Source of the DNA: Pohlia nutans
Lineage: Eukaryota > Streptophyta > Bryopsida > Bryales > Mniaceae
Assembly (NCBI GenBank): GCA_022496805.1
Contig: CM040088.1
Location: 22,103,001 to 22,167,000 of the forward strand
Reading direction: 5' to 3'
Length of the DNA: 64,000 bases
Shown: piece by piece, positions 33,253 to 45,824 of the stretch
Position numbering within the stretch: the first letter of the stretch is position 1
How the letters are laid out: the number at the start of each line of letters is the position of its first letter
Made by a program: the position numbers and the translations under genes
Notes under the pieces: generated by a model
Told to the model about the DNA's origin: nothing
The model's database searches: none
The model's input: the letters and a program-made list of their open reading frames with translations, nothing else

Positions 33253-36185
33253 TTAATTGCAACAATGACGCTCAAGAGCTCCTTCAATGCACCAATTTGT
33301 AACTAAACCAATTGCACCAATTTGTACAAAATAAAATTTGTGCTCGCATACTTCCACCTCAGAGCTCAATAGTTTGCAATCGGAAAAAATGGAATTCGGA
33401 GATGATGCTGAATGAACATCATGCCAACAAATGGAGAAGCAAGAAATTTACAAATGGAAATTCCATCGTGCCTTGAAGCGCACTCCCAACGAGAGAGACG
33501 ACCTTCTTCCGCAAGGTCTACAGAATGGATGAATGACTACTGGACCGAGACCTCTGTAATATCACATACCGGATGGGCGTGATAATATGGAATTTTGTAA
33601 CATTGTGTTGGGATTGTAAGAGTCAAGAAGGTGGTTTAAATTATTATTATTTTAATTGTCAAACTACTTGTTATTACTTTATATGCAATTTCTTATTACT
33701 TTACATGCAATTTCTTGTATAAAATAGCTAGGTCCATGCCAAACATAAGATTTGAGGTTGTTAAAAGTACTCCCATATATAGAACCATATATCAAGAGAA
33801 TAAAATTGAAGTGATAATATGGTTGTAAGTATTTTTGAAATTGTGGTATTTATTTTAAAGTCATAGTTTTTGGTCTTTTTGCACTAACTCTAAAACATCA
33901 ATCTTAAATAAACTATTACTTGGATTTACCATGTAAATGATAGAGGGATAAGGGCAAAACCTAGATGTGTTATAAAATGTTACTTTTGCAACTTTGATGA
34001 AGTTTGGTTCAAAAGAGAAAATGAGAAGCATGGCATTTAGTAATTATCTATACAATTAAACTTTCAAAAAATGCTTTAGATACTCATTTAATGAATTTAA
34101 AAGCATTTATTGTTGAATATTTACCAAAATTACAATTTTATTTTTAGAATTTGAAATTTGATATGATTGGTTAAAACTAGAAATTCTATTCTAAAATGGT
34201 CGATGGCAAAATTTTCAAAGGAAATGACATCATCACTTTCTTGAAATAGTAACTTTTATAACACTACTAAACTAAAAACTAATGCTAGCACAATTTGACA
34301 TTGTCATAAATCTCATAATTTAATTCAATCACATCAAATTTCAAATTAAAATATTTATTTTTCATATTTGTAATATATACTTATGGTTTTCTTTTCAAAA
34401 ATATTTAATACTAAATCTAAAATATTTTTTGAAAGTCCAAACATATAAATGGCAAGCCCCAATTCCTTACAATAATTATTTTTACGACTCAAGTCAAAAA
34501 CAATTATAAAAAACACATATACCGGTAATTGCAATTCTGATTTAAAATCCTTAATCCTCAAGTGGTATTTTGTATTAGAGAGAAATGTGGAAAAAAATCT
34601 TATTTTACAATAGAACTCTAAACTTTGGTTATTTGTTATAAATTTTGGGCCATTTTAAAGCATTTTCGACTAAACAACGACGACCAAGAAACTCAATTTT
34701 TGCCAAACAAACTTCATTTTTTCAAAATCTTTAAATATTTGTTCGTGGAGAGGCAACCCTACTATGGTAGTACGGTAGTTTGACTATTCTACACATGGGG
34801 AGGTCACTCCATTGTAAAGTTGAACAACCATTGTAAAGTTGAAATGTAAAAGTTGAAAGTTAATATCACGTCACATTGTAAAGTTGAACTGTAAAAGTTA
34901 ATGTGACGTGATATTATTTGTCCATCCTCCACTTGTAGTGATGTGCATTATATGTCTAATTATTATTTAGACTACAGTTCTGTTCATTCTTATACTCTTA
35001 CAACAACAGGAATGGATGTTTCTAGAAGTACTTATGTGTGCAAACTGTTTCAGTGATTGACTTTAGACGTCCTCTGAAATTGCAATAAAAATTAATTTCT
35101 TCCACAGTCGCTTTATAGTGTGTTTAGGGTTTAGGGTAACAACAGATTGTTTTCAGTGTGATTTCACAGCAGTTTGCTTTTAGTTTGCTTTCCCAATCAT
35201 TATCACCTCTTTATTCCGCAGTAGTGAGGTTTACCCTAAACAGGGTAAAGCCATAGGAGACCGTGTCCCACTCCATGCGCTCTGACTGAGGTGTGATTAC
35301 TTTAGTAGTTGCGCTCTACCACGCAAGTTCATCCACCGTGGATGACAAATCATATATAATATTATAAACGGCTTCGGGTTCTGACACATGAGCTTCATTC
35401 CAAGTTTCCTAATTCCTTGTTTTGATGTTCTCTTCTTGTTTTGTCCCACTCGCCTCACTATTCATAATGTTTGTATTATTGTTTGCAGTATGTTTTGGGA
35501 ACCTAAACCCTAACCCGTAGGGTTGATAAAATTTGCCACCTCTTTCTGTCATCCATGGATTTATGAATCTGTCCTAGACTTTGCTTTGTCCCATTCTATA
35601 GTGCAATGAGAGTGGGCTTTCAATAATGCCAAGTAAACAAAGAATAAGTGAAAATCCGCCACCCACACTCATCTCGATGTTTTAATCAGGGAGTAGCTCT
35701 TATCTATATCATCGATGTTGCTTAAAATCATCACCACCTACGTGGTATTAGAGACAGTAAGATATCACACGTACTAAAAACTAGCATGAATATGTAGGTG
35801 AACTTTATTCTTCAATAAATATTTACCTAACACATATTAAATCATGTGAACATGGTATAGATAATCCACATTTATGACTGGATAAGATAATACCCCTCAA
35901 TCCATTTTTAAGAAGTCCTACCTCTAATGTTGGATTACTGCATGCGAACAAGATCATTGGCACGTACAAATGTAGAAACAAGAATGATTGATGTCAAGTA
36001 AATTATCGAGGCTTACACAAGGGCTTACATTGTTGTTGTAATTTTTTGTTGGTGACATACTCTGTGTAGAACGAGTATGATTTTGAACCCACTCTATTTG
36101 ATATGAGGCTTGGAAATCCATGTCACTCTCAATCGCAATGTCCACCCTTTTACAGTAAAATGCGCTATAAGTACCTTTCACAGTT

Positions 36186-36305
36186 CACTAGTACAAAAGG
36201 TGGCACTCCCCATGAAGATGCCCAGACAAAATCACTGTGCATGCATGGAATTGGGCACCACTTGCCTGGGCAGCTCCCTCAATAGTGCCACCTTTTCTAC
36301 TAGTG
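36186..36305. mobile_element. CACTA-like MITE, 120 bp
   Basis: CACTAGTACAAAAGGTGGCA at the left and the inverse (TGCCACCTTTTCTACTAGTG) at the right with one mismatch. GTT is duplicated on both sides (36183-36185 and 36306-36308), matching the 3-bp duplication of CACTA transposons. The terminus resembles common plant CACTA ends. Confidence 0.8.
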
Positions 36306-36569
36306 GTTGGCGCTCATTCGGCTACACATTATATTCAATGGGTTCTTTCTTGAGGCGTTGGACGAAGGGAGTTTCACTACTGTGCCATTGGTTTTTTCAA
36401 CAAAGTCAACATGATCTATTTGGTTGTTGTTCTTTGAAAAAGTTAAAAAAACGTTTTCTTCAATTCATTATTTCTATGGTATATATATATAAATTAAATG
36501 TAAGACATTTATACATAGTGACCACAAAGTGACACAAATAGGATGATTTACTTAGTGAATACAAGGATG

Positions 36570-36675
36570 CACCAATGGCCCTATGTCCTGTGGACACTGG
36601 CTCATTGTCAAGACGAATAGACACTTTATTCACGCCGGCCTCGAAAGAGGACCGGAGTTTCTATCTATCTATCTG
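36570..36675 (+). repeat. Second copy of the CTAT-tailed repeat
   Basis: Contains CACTTTATTCACGCCGGCCT, GAAAGAGGACCGGAGTTT and a CTATCTATCTATC tail, matching 15245-15445. GGCCTCGAAAGAGGACCGG can form a short stem just before the tail. Confidence 0.4.
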
Positions 36676-39600
36676 AATACAAGGAGTTAAGGGTTTTGAG
36701 GTTCAAAATGATTGGAATCTCTTCTAATGGTTTGTTTTCCCCAATTGCTATGACCACTCATTGCCATGGTATACCATTCTTTTCTCTATTCTCCATGCAT
36801 AGCAAGCCATGGTGCTAATTGTACAAAGCCATCAAATTCTCTAGTGTAGGCTTCAAAGAAACACTTATAGTGAGGAATCAACACATTTATTCTGTCTACA
36901 CCGTCCCACATGCTCGCATCACAGACATGACATTTGTTTGAGATTTTGTGGTGCCAGAACAGAAAAGAAAAATTGTGCATGATGATTTTTCGGAGTCTGC
37001 CAATGATAATTAATGCATCTTTTTGTACTCCTTTTTAGCATTGAGTCTTTCTTCTGAGTCTACAATTGTACTATGTATCTAATATTTGTTAGCAATGTTT
37101 GCATGGTCTCTTAATTATTTTCAGTTGACCTTTTATTGCAATGAGTTACAGGTGATAGATGTTGTAATACCAAAAAAAGGTGTTGTTTTTTACACCTAGT
37201 TACAGTAGAAAATATGTTCTAAAGATTTGGGCCTTAACTAGTTACATAATTCAAGAGTTTTGTAGAAACAATCAATGTGAAAATGAAAATAATTAAAACA
37301 TCTTTTTATCCTAGAAATGTAGAAACTTCTCTAAAACCAAAGGAAGAATGACATTTCAGTTGAAGAATTAACAAGTCGAACATATCAATGGACATATTTA
37401 GATCAAAGTAGAATTGAGGGTTGAAGTCTTTAATTCGACGACGGTGGAATTGGTGAGACTTTCAAAGGACATTCTTGAACTTTAGAAGCCACGATTGTCC
37501 CTAGATCTTCGTTGCAGTCTTCATCTTTTGAATCAATTGTCATTGTGGTTGGGCAAGATTTTCAGTTTGTAGGATTTAATATTTTTCTGATCTCGGTTCT
37601 GATTTGTTGTCTACAAGCTACAACATCTTCTTTCCTCTTCCAACCCCGCTTTTGATGAAGTTCTTCTACATTTGGCATGGGATTCTTTTAACAACCAAGT
37701 ACTACCTCTGCGGTCACTATAGGCAAAACTTTTTCCTTTTTTTTCACCCTTCACCACATCAACCACCTTTAGTTTAGCCTTCGCACGTCCCCGACCCCTC
37801 TTATCAGGCTCCTCCACTACATTCTCCTTAGTTTTGTTTTGAACAACAATTAATTTTGACGTTGTTCTCATCTGCTTTAAGGTCATAGCATTTGGGTTTT
37901 TTTTCTAAAAACATAGTTATGGAAGATCTTTGATTTTAGCGACGTAATCATGTTTGCTTTAGCATACTGTTACAACAGACAAATAAAATCAATGCCTCAA
38001 ACAACGATTCAACAAATGAAACAAAAGCGGTACAAATGGGTTTTTGTTCACCACAACAATTGCATTTGACAAAGACCTCGACAAAGACACTGCACACAAC
38101 AATATCAACAAAGAAATTACTAGAAACAAAGTATTGAATACAAAAAAAAATACTTGTAGTGAACATGCAGACTTCACGGATTTTCTTCATAGTTTCTAAA
38201 AGAGGTTTATAGAAGTTTGAGTGGACTTCCATGGACTTTTGTTAAATGAACTATCTTTTTATTGTGGAAAGGTGAAGTAGTGGGACATGGAGAATATTCT
38301 TAAGGCCCTCTTCCAAGGCATTCCTCTCACACCAACAAAACACTAAACTCGCATGTCATTTGTATTGACATTGTTTAAACAAAAGACAGGGACATAGCCT
38401 AGTCTTTAGAAGTTGTTGATGGTGTTTTCATTGCAATAATATTTCTGAATGCAAACCTAAGGCTTGTTGGAATTTGTATCTGTCTTTGAATATAAATACA
38501 AAATATTTTCATAGTATACGACCATCATTCTACTCTAGATTTCTTGGAGATTGATTCTGGACATGAACTATGGTTATTCATATTACAAAGACTTACAGTA
38601 TTCCCGATTGTGCTTCTTGCAACACAATCACGCATTGTGCAACGTTAGTGAGAATTAGATTTTGACACACTCATCCAATTTGGTTTGTTGGACCCTCTAT
38701 AACTACCGTGATTGTCAATTGTGTAATTGCCTTCTACAAATTCCATGTGCAGTGACAAGATCTTTGCATTGAATGTTTATGGAAGGGGTTATATTCTTCT
38801 TGTGAGCATATTTCTTTATGGAAACTAATCTTGTAGAAACTTTTGTGCAAATATCGTGGTATATGATATTTAAAGCAAAGTTACATAATCTTTATTGATT
38901 TAAATATACATTTTTTAAAGGAAATTATAAAATTCAAGAGATTTCAATTGCCTCAGTGGTCCAAGAAGAGATGTATTAGAGTGCAAGCACCAAATCAAGA
39001 GCCAAGGGCACACACTTATGTAGTCATGAACCGGTCCTTATCGGGACCCATTGGAGGACAACATAAGGGACGAAACCTACATGGCAATCAATGAGTAGTG
39101 TTATTTTGAACCTCATCCCCTCTCTCGGACTCGGAATTTGTTCCCACCCAGGTCATCGTCTTCTTTGTCCTGGTAACTGAGAAGGATGTTCACGTGCAAA
39201 AGAATTTAGGGTTTAGAAGGAAAAGTTTGTCTCGGTCATGAAAACATCGTGTGCCTGCAAAAGAAAAGAGTAGAGACACTTGAAAAAGAGCTTCAAATGT
39301 TTCAATCTCAAATTGTTGAATTTTTCGTGATAGAGAGAGGTTTTAGCTACGATGGCTTGAATTCAAAGGATTCAAAGGACATAGCCATTGTTACGCAGGC
39401 TGACATTGAAGAGATATTCGGCAAGGGTTTTAGTATACTAAGTTATTTTGAGAGTTGTGACTAAGGAGTTACAAATTCTCTTTTCAGACTTTGTATGTCA
39501 TCAAAATGAAAAGTATTCTTTATATTAAATAATCAAAATGCACTATCTAGTCTTTTCAATACTCAACAAAATTAAGTTCCGTAAGTCCCAATTACTACAC

Positions 39601-40189
39601 AAATTGGTTTTCAACCATACAAAGGTAGCATGACATCACTAGATGCACTAATCTACTTTCATGTTGTAATCCCATTCTAGCAAATTTCTACGGACATGTT
39701 TAACCTCACATCATGAAAACATAGACATACACAAATCGTATGACTGTTAGGTTTGCATTCTTTACCCTATTTTCTAACCTCACCTACCACTTGTCTATTA
39801 GATATCATGTTGTATCTCCCACATCTACAATCTATGTCAAGGTTATCTCTATAAAACATAAGATGATCTATTATATATGGCGTAACAATTTTTTTGATAC
39901 ATGGTATCAACATCCTTGTATGGCGATAGGGAGTATGAATCATACCAAAGAGTGTAAGTTAAATTTGTTAAATTTATGCTAAAATATAAATTTTAATGTT
40001 TTTTCCGAGTGAAAAATCTATGACATGATAATCAATTTATTTATAGAATTTTGTAAATAACACACAAGCATAGCCATTTTGGTATTGGGGATTTGGGAAG
40101 TCAACCAATTATTTATGTTTTTCTGTTGGTAGAGTGACATGCACTTTGGAATGTAGCCAAGTAAAGGAAAATGGATAAAATCATTCTCA

Positions 40190-40265
40190 TATATACATAT
40201 ACATATATACATATATATACACATATATATACACACATACATACATACACACATACACACATACA

Positions 40266-40297
<32 letters not shown>

Positions 40298-40310
40298 CAT
40301 ATACGTTCAT
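40190..40310 (+). repeat. TATACA/CATA microsatellite
   Basis: Alternating ATACATAT and ACATACAT runs about 120 bp long. It gives spurious Met/Tyr/Val/Cys-rich frames on the minus strand. Confidence 0.95.
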
Positions 40311-41087
40311 TCATAAAATCTATACATTTGAGTTAACCGAAATCAAAGCAAAAAAGTGAACTCAATACCCTCCAACTTCAATTTTAGACATGAGCTCCAA
40401 GTTGTCAGAGCCAACTAATCAAACCAGTCACCTAATTATATCTCAAGTTTGCCACATGCCTTGCCATTATCTCTAATTGGATGTGGGCCATCGCCTCCAA
40501 GCCTTGGCCCTCTTTGTACTCACCTTAGTCTCAATTTTGCCTCCTTTGTGACGGCAAAACTAGTTCACACTCTTTTCTATTTTGGATTCTTTGGAAACCA
40601 TGCGAGTTTGCTTGGCTGCCTTAGATATGGGTCAGACTCACCTCACCTAACATGTATTTTCTCTTCTTTTCGGTTAACTCTATAAAATTATGTTGTTTGT
40701 TTGTTTTGTGACGTTGAGATCTTTGGGATTGTGCATCCACTGGTCACGTTCTTTGTACTATTGGAAAGCTCTTGACGAGAAGGGAAGCACGGGGTTTATT
40801 TCATTGCGTTTGAATTACGGTGTGAAAGTTATTGATTTTCAATTGAATTTTGTCACCATAAATTGAATTAAATTTTAAATAAATTATTCTAAAAAAAAAA
40901 AGCACGAAAAATATGAGGGATATGTGGAACATGGGGAACATCTGCGCTAGCGGCACAAGGCCACACTACTGTAATTATCTATTATAAGGCACTTTCATCC
41001 AAATAGTGGCAATTTTAGAAAAAAATAAGACTGAGGATATTAGTGAATTCATCCACTTTTTGGCCCTCTTTTTTTAATTTTTTTAAT

Positions 41088-41134
41088 TTTTAATTAATTA
41101 ATTAATTAATTAATTAAATTTATTAATTAATTAA

Positions 41135-41174
<40 letters not shown>

Positions 41175-41176
41175 TA
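41088..41176 (+). repeat. TTAA and TTA microsatellite
   Basis: An AATT/TTAA run followed by a run of TTA triplets, immediately upstream of the presumed promoter of the coiled-coil gene. Confidence 0.9.
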
Positions 41177-41282
41177 TAGGTAAAAGTAGTCACTCCCAAA
41201 ATCCAATAACAGTCAGGCGAAAATTCGCCAAGAAATTTGGCTGCGGGGAGGCTGGGGCGGGTCGGGGACCGTGGACGGGGAT

Positions 41283-41297
41283 TTAGGGTTTAGGGTT
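41283..41297 (+). promoter_or_regulatory. Telo-box upstream of the coiled-coil gene
   Basis: TTAGGGTTTAGGGTT sits in a GC-rich patch about 700 bp before the likely start codon. Telo-boxes mark promoters and leaders of growth-related plant genes; a role here is inference. Confidence 0.5.
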
Positions 41298-41996
41298 TTG
41301 GTGCGCAGAGTCCTATCGTGTGCATTTGGCAGGGATTTGTTGATCGATAGGGATTCTTCACTCGCTGGATGCGCAAGCTCCAAAATGTGACAGATCAAGA
41401 GGACGCTTGTGCGCAGAGTGCATAATTTATGCAACCGATAAAGAGGAAGTGGTTCTTTCGATGTAGAGCAGAGCAGAGCGGACGTTGGATGAATGTTTTA
41501 GGGTAAGTGGTGTGTCTGTGATATGTCTGTAAATGTCTGTCGTATTTTCGCCCCCACTCCACTCGGTCTTTTCTCTAAATGCACCTTGTTTGCAATGAAA
41601 TACTGTTTCATTTGTGTCAAAAAATAAACAAATGCACCTTGTTTTTGTTGGTTTAGGGTCAAAAGGTTTGGGGTGCCGTGAGCCTCACTGCGCGCGTCGT
41701 GGACGACACGTTCCCCGTTTGGTTTGTGACGAGGAGTCATGCGCTTCTTCCCCAGGCTGATATGGAACCTCCGGTGCGTCTGTTTCTCACGTTGCGTATT
41801 TTGGATTCCTCACCGCAGAAACCCCCGAAACCCTAAACTGCATTCCCGCAACGAGTTCAACTCTCTTGGAATTTCATTGGAATTAGATGAATCCACATTA
41901 GGGCTTTAGGGAGTCACTGGGAAGAACGTCGAGCGCGCTTCGTTTTTTATTTTGCATGCAGGAAATGGTGTTCTTTGTTTTAGGAATTTTAAACTT

Positions 41997-44150
41997 ATGG
42001 AAGGAGGTATGCCGGCGATGGTGCAGAATGTAGGAGGAAGTGATAGCGGAGTTGGAGATGGAAGGAATGAGTTGAACGAGCGGCAGTTGTCGGAGAAGTT
42101 AGAGAAGAGTGAGGCTGGGAGGAAGAAGTTGCGGCAGGCAATTGGATTGCTGAAGGAGAAGCTGGATGCTACGTCTCAGGCTTTGGAAGTGAACGAGGCG
42201 CTTCGGCAGGAGGTGGAGAAGGAGCGGCTGAATGTCGATACGGAACGGAAGAGGGCGGAGGAGGAGAAAGCCCTGCGAGAGAAACTGGAGGAGGAGAATG
42301 TTTCCATCAAGGAGCAGTTCGTCGGTGTTTTGCAGAGGTTGGATTCTTTGGAGAGCAGCTACAAGGCCGAATTTGGCCGGATTCGTTCGGAAGTGAAGGA
42401 AGGCATTGGTGCGGCTTTGCAAGCTGTGGAAGCGACCCAGGGTTTATACCAGTCTTTGGAACGGAGTCTTCACGCCAAGGTGAATGGAGCTGTCCAATCC
42501 TCATCGAAGGCTTTGGCCATGGCGCAGAGTGGGCAAGCTGCAACTTCTAGGGCACAGGCCGCGGCCCTCGCAGCGCAATCTTTGGCCAAAGCTATGCAGA
42601 AGGAGGTCCTGGTGGTGTCATCACAGGTCGTCACGCTGCAAAAACAGGCGTCCAATCTTAGTGCAATGGAGGCTTCGTTGCAGCAAGAGCCGCAACTCAA
42701 AGGTCCATGTACTCCTCTCAACAGTCCGGATGCTGGAGAATCCAATGTTTCTCTGGCTGTTCCGAAGGAGAAAGTTTCCATTGACGCCGCATGTCCGAAT
42801 CAAGGGACGGTACTCAGTAAGACGACACAGAAAAGCAATGATGAAGGAGATATGCTAAATATGTTGGTTGCATCCACCGACAAATCTCGAAGCAATCCGA
42901 TGTGTTGTTCTAGCAATGGCTTACCTCCGCGAGGAGGAATGTTTCTAAGTAGGAACCAGATTCTTGATGGAGGGTTGAAGTCGCAGAGCACGATCCCACC
43001 GGTTCGTAAAAGTCCTAGAAAAGGCTCAGTAGAAATGGTAAGCAGGGATGAATCCACTCCAAGTCAACCTGGGAGTGTGCCCTTGAGGAAAGGGCCAGTG
43101 GCAATTATTACTGGACTTGACTCTATTTTGAGTCCTGCTGTGAGAGTTCCTGAAACTGCCACAAAATCCGCACCGTCTTTGTACATTACCTCGCCCAGTG
43201 CCAGGGCCACTGCTTTACCCAAACAAAGCGAAGTACAGCCTCAGAAGTTTGGAGATGCTTCCAGAGGACCGGGCAGTAGAGAGTGTTCCAACAAGCGCCC
43301 TGCTGTGAAGAGAGGTCAAGGGGATTCTAATGTTGCACGATCCAACGTCCAACAGAGTAAAAGCAGCACAGACATGGCTGGGAAGCAAATCACTTCTACA
43401 GCCGGGCTTCCTGCACGGACTGTAGCTTGTAGTACGGTTGAGGATGATGGTGATACTTTCTTGGAAGGAATGCCCCAGTTACATGGTAAGCCTTATCCCA
43501 GCTCGACAACTAAATTGTTGAAATCGGTAATGAAGATGTTTGAGAAGGAGGGCAGGAACCGTAAAAGTATGGAGGACAAACTCATGAAATTGCAAGCGGC
43601 ACTGGAAAGTCCTTGTGACTCTGGGCAAGTGGCACAAGTAGGCACGAAGCGGAAACGAGAGACAAGGAAAGAGAAGGGCGATGGGGCATTGGAGGAGAAG
43701 GGGAAGAAACGACACCGTCAGGGAAAAGAGTCTAAGAAACAAGCGGCGAACTTCTTCAGTCTTGATGACGCCGTTACCTCTCCAACTTGCCCCACTGAGG
43801 ACAAGCATCTTCTGCAGGAGAAAGAAGTGCAGCAGACTGATGTTCAGGCATCCGAAGACGGCGAACCTGCTCAGGACAGGCTTTCGGAGATGATATCTAG
43901 CCTTCAAGACAGGTGCAGAGGGGAAGGAATGTTTGAGTCGGCCGTAGATTGCCAGGTAAACAGAGATGCCCCTGGGGCTGAGGAATGCAAGGATGCTTAC
44001 AGTGATGTAGACATTTGCAATGACGATGTATCTAAAGATGAAACAGGTACAAACACAGATCTGGAGAGTACCGATGATGACTTGGGGGAAGATTGGTGGG
44101 CGAAAAAAGTGCTTCTATCACCAATTTCCAGTAACGATCTCATTTCCTAG
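41997..44150 (+). CDS. Unrecognised nuclear-type coiled-coil protein, 717 residues
   Basis: One long uninterrupted frame. I chose the ATG at 41997 (MEGGMPAMVQNV) because a probable acceptor, TGCATGCAG at 41959, lies between it and the in-frame ATG at 41952; GTAAGT at 41500 is a candidate donor for an intron in the leader. Residues of about 24-125 form a strong Glu/Lys/Leu coiled coil (LSEKLEKSEAGRKKLRQAIG and on). About 180-205 is Ala-rich and helical. A Ser/Pro-rich disordered middle follows. About 500-536 is a second short helix (LLKSVMKMFEKEGRNRKSM). About 548-590 is Lys/Arg-rich with KRKRETRKEKG and KKRHRQGKESKK, a likely bipartite nuclear signal. The C-terminus is acidic and ends DWWAKKVLLSPIS. 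No enzyme motif is visible; a chromosome, meiotic or RNA scaffold role is possible but unsupported. Confidence 0.85.
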   Translation: MEGGMPAMVQNVGGSDSGVGDGRNELNERQLSEKLEKSEAGRKKLRQAIGLLKEKLDATSQALEVNEALRQEVEKERLNVDTERKRAEEEKALREKLEEENVSIKEQFVGVLQRLDSLESSYKAEFGRIRSEVKEGIGAALQAVEATQGLYQSLERSLHAKVNGAVQSSSKALAMAQSGQAATSRAQAAALAAQSLAKAMQKEVLVVSSQVVTLQKQASNLSAMEASLQQEPQLKGPCTPLNSPDAGESNVSLAVPKEKVSIDAACPNQGTVLSKTTQKSNDEGDMLNMLVASTDKSRSNPMCCSSNGLPPRGGMFLSRNQILDGGLKSQSTIPPVRKSPRKGSVEMVSRDESTPSQPGSVPLRKGPVAIITGLDSILSPAVRVPETATKSAPSLYITSPSARATALPKQSEVQPQKFGDASRGPGSRECSNKRPAVKRGQGDSNVARSNVQQSKSSTDMAGKQITSTAGLPARTVACSTVEDDGDTFLEGMPQLHGKPYPSSTTKLLKSVMKMFEKEGRNRKSMEDKLMKLQAALESPCDSGQVAQVGTKRKRETRKEKGDGALEEKGKKRHRQGKESKKQAANFFSLDDAVTSPTCPTEDKHLLQEKEVQQTDVQASEDGEPAQDRLSEMISSLQDRCRGEGMFESAVDCQVNRDAPGAEECKDAYSDVDICNDDVSKDETGTNTDLESTDDDLGEDWWAKKVLLSPISSNDLIS

Positions 44151-45824
44151 TCGGTTTACTTCTCAAATTTTGGAGACCAGGCTGTGGGATACCAGGCTGG
44201 TATTTCCATAGGTCCTTCTGGTGAAGCAACCAAGTTACAAGTTATAAGATTTTCTACTCGTACGACAGTGAATCATCAGGTCCGTGTTTCAGAACCTTCA
44301 TGTGCGTCCACTTCATGGAGCCAAAAATTTGGATCTCAATTTAGGCCCAATCGTAAGTAAAAAACTAGAAGTCTGCTGGTTGCATATTGCAGAAGTTTTG
44401 TCATCCTTTCTTGTATATATTTATCACTCAGGTACAGTAACGGGGTATGAGTGTCATGCTTCCAAGCAAATTCAGGTGGATATGTATGCCACATTTTTGA
44501 TATCGACAATGGTCACTAGTTAGAGAATGGAGTGTCTTACTATCAGTTGTTACCACATAAGGTGTTGAAATATTTTCAGAACCGTGTGTATGTAATGCAA
44601 AACATCAAGTTTACTGTAACAAATCGCTGATCTTCTATCACTCTTTCAGGCTGCGCCATACATCCGAATATCAGACATGTCAATCGACTTGTTGGTGTCG
44701 AGGAAGACGTCTGTCACACATACTGTGATGATCTCTGACTTTCATTTTCACAAGATGAGCTATCCCAGTTCCATGTGGTTCACTGGTAATTTTCTCTTCT
44801 GAGGCTCTCCGAATATCTAGAATACCAATGCGGCATTGGGCTATGTTCATCAGAGAGTACTTAAAGGCTTGTCATGGTTAGGATTTCTTTTTCTTATCCC
44901 TACGAATTAGCTTAGTTTTTCAGCATGAATGCTAATCAGCTCGTTGCCAACACCAAGCCATCACAGGCTGTTTTTATTCACGATATCTACCATATTGTTA
45001 CAATACTAGGAAATTTATATCTGAGGTGCACTCTCCAATTGTCATGCCGTTTCAGGTGGGGGTATTCATGGATGCATGTCTCTGTGTGTATTTTCACTGC
45101 ACCTCAATATTATGGATCGTTGACGAGTCAAGTTTACATTTGATGCAGGCAGAGCTTTGGAAGATGGATCCTATGGACATGGATCCTATGGACTTTGCTC
45201 AAATGGAAATTCTCAGTTTCACTGTGCCCGTCCTCTGGTGGTGGGCGTCATCTCTTTCAGGTACTAAAAGAAACGATACTCACCAGATTGGCAGCTGCGT
45301 TCGTAAAGAGACACTTGAAATATCCCATGAAATATTCTGAATCTAGGAAGCTCTACACTCTGGAGTAATGAGCCACCATCAGGAGAAAAGAAAGTAGACA
45401 AACTACGGTATTCCCAATTCGTCTCTTTCATGTATGGTGTATATCCAAGTGATTGGAATTAACCTGGGAGTTCACCGGTATGTGGAATTGTTTCCATGTT
45501 TCGGTTTTCAGAAATTGCCAGGATTGAAACCTTTGATGAGATGTTTCCAGGGTGACAAAGGTACTCCCGTTCACTACTGTAGCTCTAACTTGTTAGTGTC
45601 GAAAAACTTAACTGGAGCACACGGTTTTAGCACACAATTTTGAGTACATGGTTTTTAGCTCTAGGCTAAATCCTTGGATATTCCCAATGCAATAAACTTG
45701 CAGTTTGGAAAACACACTTCAGGACATTCAACTCTATAATCTCTAAAGGATTGGTGGTGTTTCATTCAAAAACACACCATACTTGCCATTTTCATTGCAT
45801 TTGGCCAAAATAAATATTTTTTAA

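Larger units (their letters stand above)
33253..41996. other. Long gene-poor region between SCO1 and the coiled-coil gene
   Basis: AT-rich. It holds a solitary MITE end (about 34748-34775), a palindrome with TAATATCACGTCACATT arms (about 34865-34920), a CACTA-like MITE (36186-36305), a retroposon-like tail (36570-36675) and two microsatellites. Short frames at 37611-37886 (-) and 39249-39464 (+) have no recognised domains and are not called as genes. Confidence 0.5.

Noticed and set aside
35230..35345. tRNA-like sequence (GTGGTAGAGCGC on the minus strand)
   Set aside because: An A-box-like motif is present but I could not fold a cloverleaf or find a proper B box.
36103..36532. 140-residue plus-strand frame
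   Set aside because: It crosses the CACTA-like MITE 36186-36305 and has no recognisable domain.
39249..39464. 71-residue plus-strand frame (LEKELQMFQSQIVEFF)
   Set aside because: It looks helical but is short, isolated, has no splice context and no family.
40018..40314. Minus-strand frames rich in Met, Tyr, Val and Cys
   Set aside because: They are translations of the CATA/TATACA microsatellite.
45026..45340. 104-residue plus-strand frame with repeated DPMDM
   Set aside because: Low-complexity repeat of ATGGATCCTATGGA, hydrophobic and Trp-rich without a family; not supported as a gene.
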